Assembly (NCBI RefSeq): GCF_016464625.1 | Contig: NZ_JAEAGO010000001.1 | Span: forward strand, 248,001-312,000 | Source: Penaeicola halotolerans | GTDB taxonomy: Bacteria > Bacteroidota > Bacteroidia > Cytophagales > Cyclobacteriaceae | Length of the DNA: 64,000 bases | Reading direction: 5' to 3' | Shown: positions 61,397 to 64,000 of the stretch, in pieces | Layout: every line of letters starts with the position of its first letter | How positions within the stretch are numbered: the first letter of the stretch is position 1 | Notes under the pieces: generated by a model | The model's database searches: none | What the model saw: the letters and a program-made list of their open reading frames with translations, nothing else | What the model was told of the DNA's origin: nothing | Position numbers and translations under genes: made by a program

Positions 61397-62221
61397 CTAA
61401 GCCATGAATGAAACCATCTCTAGGACTTTTTGGCCGAGCTTTTCATCTCCACTGAGGCTTATCTGATCTTGAATAGCCTCTGATCTAAGACTCTTTGAAA
61501 ACAGTTTCCAGGCTGATTTACCAGCTATGATGACTTTATTTTCTGTTTGTTGAGTAGAGTGGGATAATACTTCCCAGCCACTTTCATTTTTGGTCAAGCT
61601 CCATGTCATCAGCTGATCGATAGTAGGGATTTCTATTTCAATGCTTGTGCCTACAGGTGATTCTACAGCTCGAAATGTATGAGGCAATGCCAGCATCAAA
61701 GTGTCTAAAAAGGGATGATAAAATATTGCCTGAAGTAAATAGTCATCATCAATAGCAGCTCTAATTTGCTGCTGATGAAGCCACCGTTCAGTATACTCTC
61801 GTGCGACATGCTTCCAGTTGAGACTAGTGCTTTCTCCTGCCCAAGCCACACTAAAGATTGCTTCTTCTGCTAAGTCGAGACTTTGATAATGTGATTCGCA
61901 GAGTGGATTAGTTACTTCGAGCAATAATATCAATACTTCTGGGCTTAGTCTCTTACTTGCTTGTACCCAGTCAGCATTAAGTTGGTTGAGCCATGACACG
62001 AGTTCTGAATAAGTGGGATTAGAAGGAGGCTTTTCGCCAAAGTAGCGATCTCTTTGAATGGAGAGCGTTCTTAGATTGCCGTCAAGTAGATGTGCTGCCA
62101 CATCTTTTACTTTCCACTTTTTGGCAACAGTTTGTCTGTCCCAATCATTAGTCTCCAAGGATTTAAGTAGGGTAATAAGGCTTTGATTTACTTGTATGAT
62201 GAGTGGGTTTAGGTCTTTCAT
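61397..62221 (-). CDS. DinB-fold maleylpyruvate-isomerase-N-like protein
   Basis: A 274-residue protein whose N-terminal 150 residues have the DinB/MDMPI four-helix fold: WKVKDVAAHLLDGNLRTLSIQRD carries a metal-ligand His, with later His in CESHYQSLD and HVAREYTERWLHQQQI. The C-terminal region is a beta-rich SCP2-like domain (MTWSLTKNESGWEVLSHSTQQ). Mycothiol-dependent maleylpyruvate isomerases share this arrangement, but mycothiol is an actinobacterial thiol, so another substrate (perhaps bacillithiol-dependent) is likely here. It lies 32 bp after the NFACT gene. Confidence 0.75.
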   Translation of the reverse strand: MKDLNPLIIQVNQSLITLLKSLETNDWDRQTVAKKWKVKDVAAHLLDGNLRTLSIQRDRYFGEKPPSNPTYSELVSWLNQLNADWVQASKRLSPEVLILLLEVTNPLCESHYQSLDLAEEAIFSVAWAGESTSLNWKHVAREYTERWLHQQQIRAAIDDDYLLQAIFYHPFLDTLMLALPHTFRAVESPVGTSIEIEIPTIDQLMTWSLTKNESGWEVLSHSTQQTENKVIIAGKSAWKLFSKSLRSEAIQDQISLSGDEKLGQKVLEMVSFMA

Positions 62222-62253
62222 CCGCTTTGTTTATCAAGTGATTTTCTTAAAAG

Positions 62254-63795
62254 TTACAAATCTTTTGGCTTAACTGGATGTACTAATAGTGTGTCCTCTT
62301 TTTCTACTCTGACAGCACCTGCGGGAGTACCCTTTACTTTTCTCACAAACTTGGCTGGAGTGACGATGACAGTAGCTAGACTTTCATGTTTTAGCTTGGA
62401 ATAATAGGCAGCTAGACCAGCTGCTTTTTCAATCACTGGCTTAGGGAAATTCTTTCCTGCTTGCTGCTTGATCACCACGTGAGAGCCAGAAACGTCCTTG
62501 GCATGCAGCCATAGATCTTCCTTTTTGGCATGTTTAAGCGTAAGTATATCATTAGACTTGGCATTTTTACCAACCCACACTTGAAAGCCTTCTACCACAA
62601 ATGCGCGATAAGGTAATATATCAGCCTCCTCTGTCTGGGTGCGCTGCAAGCCAGATTCTTTTAGCCACGATTTGAGGGCTTTCGCATCGGAGATTTGTTC
62701 CAAAGCATCAAGCTGCTCTTTCCAATTTTCTGCTTGAGTTAGCTTTTGTAAGATGCTCTGCTCTAAAGTGTTGATTTCGATCTTTTTATTTTTCTCCTTT
62801 CGATAGTACTGCTCAGCAGATTTTTGTGGACTTAGCTCTTTTTTGAGTTTGATAGTGATCTCTCGATCATGATAAAAATCAAATAACTCAACCTCGGAGA
62901 CTCCCGCTGGTATTTGATGCAAATTAGCCATGATGATATCAGCTATTTGACCAGGCTGTACGCCTTCTTGAATTTCACTTAGTTTGACCGTATTTTTATC
63001 TATGTAGGATGCAGCTTTTTTTAACTGCGTCTCTAGGTATTTTTTCCATTGATGCTTCTCACCTTCAAAACCTAAGCCCCTCATTTTATGAGAAAAGAAT
63101 GCATTGGCTGCAGCTATAGGGTCTTCATATTGTGCGATCTCTTCTCCTATTGGAAGTAGGCTAAGGACTATTTCTTCTTGATATCTGCGGATGTATACTA
63201 TCCCTAGTTCTATTTGTTTAAGCATATCAGAGATAGCAGCCCAACTGTCATCTCCATTTTCTTTTATATAGGCATAAGGTATTTTCCCTAGTGTAGGCAG
63301 CCACTTTTTCAGGTTTCGATCAAGTGCTTCATAGCGAGCCTCTGTCAATTCATAGTTTCGGGCTAGTTGATCGGCCTCTATGATAGTTTCTTCTGCGATG
63401 TCATGTCTAAAGCGCTTGAGTATTTGTCGATCTCGTATGAGTAGTAGATTGGAGCGATTGCCATGCATCTTGAAGAGCAGGTTATCACCGCCAGAAAAGT
63501 GAATATAGAAAGCCCTTTCAAATGGGATCAATGAGATCTTTTCAACGGTTTGATCGATGAGTTCTTCAAAAAGATCCACACTGTTTTTACGAGAGCGAGC
63601 ATAGTCTTCTGGAAAAGACAGGTGGGTGAATTGAGGAGCACAATTGACTCTGATGTAAAATGAAGATTCAGAGGACGAAAATCCTAAAATAAGCTCATCC
63701 TTGTTTTGAGAAAAACAGGTACTTAAACTCAGTCCAATGAGTTTTTCGGATACTTTGGGAAGGAGAATTTTGAAAAAGTGATAATTGATATGCAT
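62254..63795 (-). CDS. NFACT (RqcH/FbpA-like) ribosome-associated protein
   Basis: A 513-residue NFACT family protein. The N-terminal NFACT-N domain (1-250) contains a region with NLLLIRDRQILKRFRHD. A middle coiled coil follows (about 255-360, QPGQIADIIMANLHQIPAGV, EQYYRKEKNKKIEINTLEQS). A C-terminal NFACT-R domain carries LWLHAKDVSGSHVVIK and the end of the family. In Bacillus the RqcH relative adds Ala tails to nascent chains on stalled 50S subunits. Its role here is inferred. It lies 3 bp after the MBL-fold gene. Confidence 0.88.
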   Translation of the reverse strand: MHINYHFFKILLPKVSEKLIGLSLSTCFSQNKDELILGFSSSESSFYIRVNCAPQFTHLSFPEDYARSRKNSVDLFEELIDQTVEKISLIPFERAFYIHFSGGDNLLFKMHGNRSNLLLIRDRQILKRFRHDIAEETIIEADQLARNYELTEARYEALDRNLKKWLPTLGKIPYAYIKENGDDSWAAISDMLKQIELGIVYIRRYQEEIVLSLLPIGEEIAQYEDPIAAANAFFSHKMRGLGFEGEKHQWKKYLETQLKKAASYIDKNTVKLSEIQEGVQPGQIADIIMANLHQIPAGVSEVELFDFYHDREITIKLKKELSPQKSAEQYYRKEKNKKIEINTLEQSILQKLTQAENWKEQLDALEQISDAKALKSWLKESGLQRTQTEEADILPYRAFVVEGFQVWVGKNAKSNDILTLKHAKKEDLWLHAKDVSGSHVVIKQQAGKNFPKPVIEKAAGLAAYYSKLKHESLATVIVTPAKFVRKVKGTPAGAVRVEKEDTLLVHPVKPKDL

Positions 63796-63798
63796 AGA

Positions 63799-64000
63799 TC
63801 AAAGCTCCAAAGAAAGCCCATCGTATGCAAGAAAAATATTGGTTGGAAGTGTCTTTTGTACTGCATGGTGCAAGCCCATTCGGTGGCTGATATGGGTGAA
63901 ATACGTCTGTTCTGCTTTCATTTCTTGCGCAAATTCAACAGCTTCTTCAAGAGTGAAGTGTGAAATATGAGGATCTTGCTGCAGGGCATTGATGACAAGT
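63799..64000 (-). CDS. MBL-fold metallo-hydrolase, C-terminal part (5' end outside window)
   Basis: A reverse-strand frame of 66 codons before TGA (63799-63801), open at the window edge. It reads ALQQDPHISHFTLEEAVEFA then YFTHISHRMGLHHAVQ, LPTNIFLAYDGLSLEL. The 'HFTLEEA...TYFTHISH.MGLH' pattern is typical of the C-terminus of PhnP-like phosphoribosyl cyclic phosphodiesterases of the MBL superfamily, with the metal-ligand His in THISH. It lies 3 bp before the NFACT gene, so it probably starts that operon. The substrate cannot be told. Confidence 0.75.
   Translation of the reverse strand, partial: LVINALQQDPHISHFTLEEAVEFAQEMKAEQTYFTHISHRMGLHHAVQKTLPTNIFLAYDGLSLEL

Noticed and set aside
1-64000. 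CRISPR arrays, insertion sequences, prophage genes, rRNA operons, toxin-antitoxin pairs
   Set aside because: None was seen. No spaced direct-repeat array, transposase or integrase motif was found. The 11-bp repeat lacks CRISPR-like spacers.

Overview
The window reads as a gene-dense, moderately AT-rich chromosomal segment of a Bacteroidota bacterium, most likely of the order Cytophagales (the order is an inference). Signs of this are the TonB-dependent receptor, a protein with a type IX secretion C-terminal sorting domain, few Shine-Dalgarno sites, several TAnnTTTG (-7 type) promoter boxes, the ExbB/ExbD/ExbD cassette, CdaA next to FolP, the kbl/tdh pair, an AddA/AddB-like helicase-nuclease pair, and the order pdxA-DUF177-rpmF-plsX-fabH-efp-accB-accC. 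I see no prophage, insertion sequence, CRISPR array, rRNA operon or large foreign island. It is mostly housekeeping and envelope genes.

Layout: 1-789 is the end of a TonB-dependent receptor. 846-7298 (minus strand) is a lipid/translation operon: pdxA, DUF177 protein, L32, PlsX, FabH, EF-P, BCCP and biotin carboxylase. 7434-11610 (plus) holds rsmA, mgtE, a 2-hydroxyacid dehydrogenase, greA and a HIT protein. ruvC (minus) then faces a long plus-strand envelope operon (12260-18193): a flippase-like membrane protein, two GT2 glycosyltransferases, a small unknown protein, a GAF-PP2C phosphatase, a polysaccharide deacetylase and TatD, with asparaginase just behind. tRNA-Ser(GGA) and the ExbB/small membrane protein/ExbD/ExbD proton-channel cassette follow, then two MFS transporters around a tiny sorting-domain protein.

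25-35 kb carries asnS (minus), rpoN with a PAP2-like gene and an enoyl-CoA hydratase, a DUF4168 protein, threonine catabolism (tdh divergent from a 61-aa ORF plus kbl), a lysophospholipase-like hydrolase and a DUF808 protein. 35.3-36.4 kb is the only long gene-poor stretch. It holds an apparent YcxB-like gene remnant, an intact 47-codon membrane microprotein and a six-copy 11-bp tandem repeat. 36.4-43.4 kb has cdaA, folP, a duplicated DUF1599 protein, a MauE/DoxX-like protein, shikimate kinase, a FadL-like porin and a low-complexity lipoprotein. 43.5-52 kb has proS, NfeD and flotillin, a fatty-acid desaturase, fmt, a NamZ-like lipoprotein, a LolC/E-type permease and a dolichol-phosphate-mannose-synthase-like GT. 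52-64 kb has an ATP-grasp enzyme, the addA/addB-like pair, a PNPOx-like protein, small envelope proteins, a DinB-fold protein, an NFACT (RqcH-like) protein and the end of an MBL-fold hydrolase.

The genes form several working sets: fatty-acid and phospholipid initiation (acc, fabH, plsX, pdxA neighbours), envelope glycan assembly with a phosphatase in the same operon, energised outer-membrane transport (TonB receptor and Exb), threonine-to-glycine conversion, double-strand-break processing (AddAB-like) and Holliday-junction resolution (RuvC), and translation (AsnRS, ProRS, EF-P, Fmt, NFACT). The items I would look at first are the glycan/phosphatase operon with its in-frame TGA junction, the microprotein, pseudogene and 11-bp repeat region, the 7-1-7 Fur-family-like palindrome at 52036-52050, the overlapping tdh/kbl promoters and the sorting-domain-only protein. 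I found no clear wholly new system.
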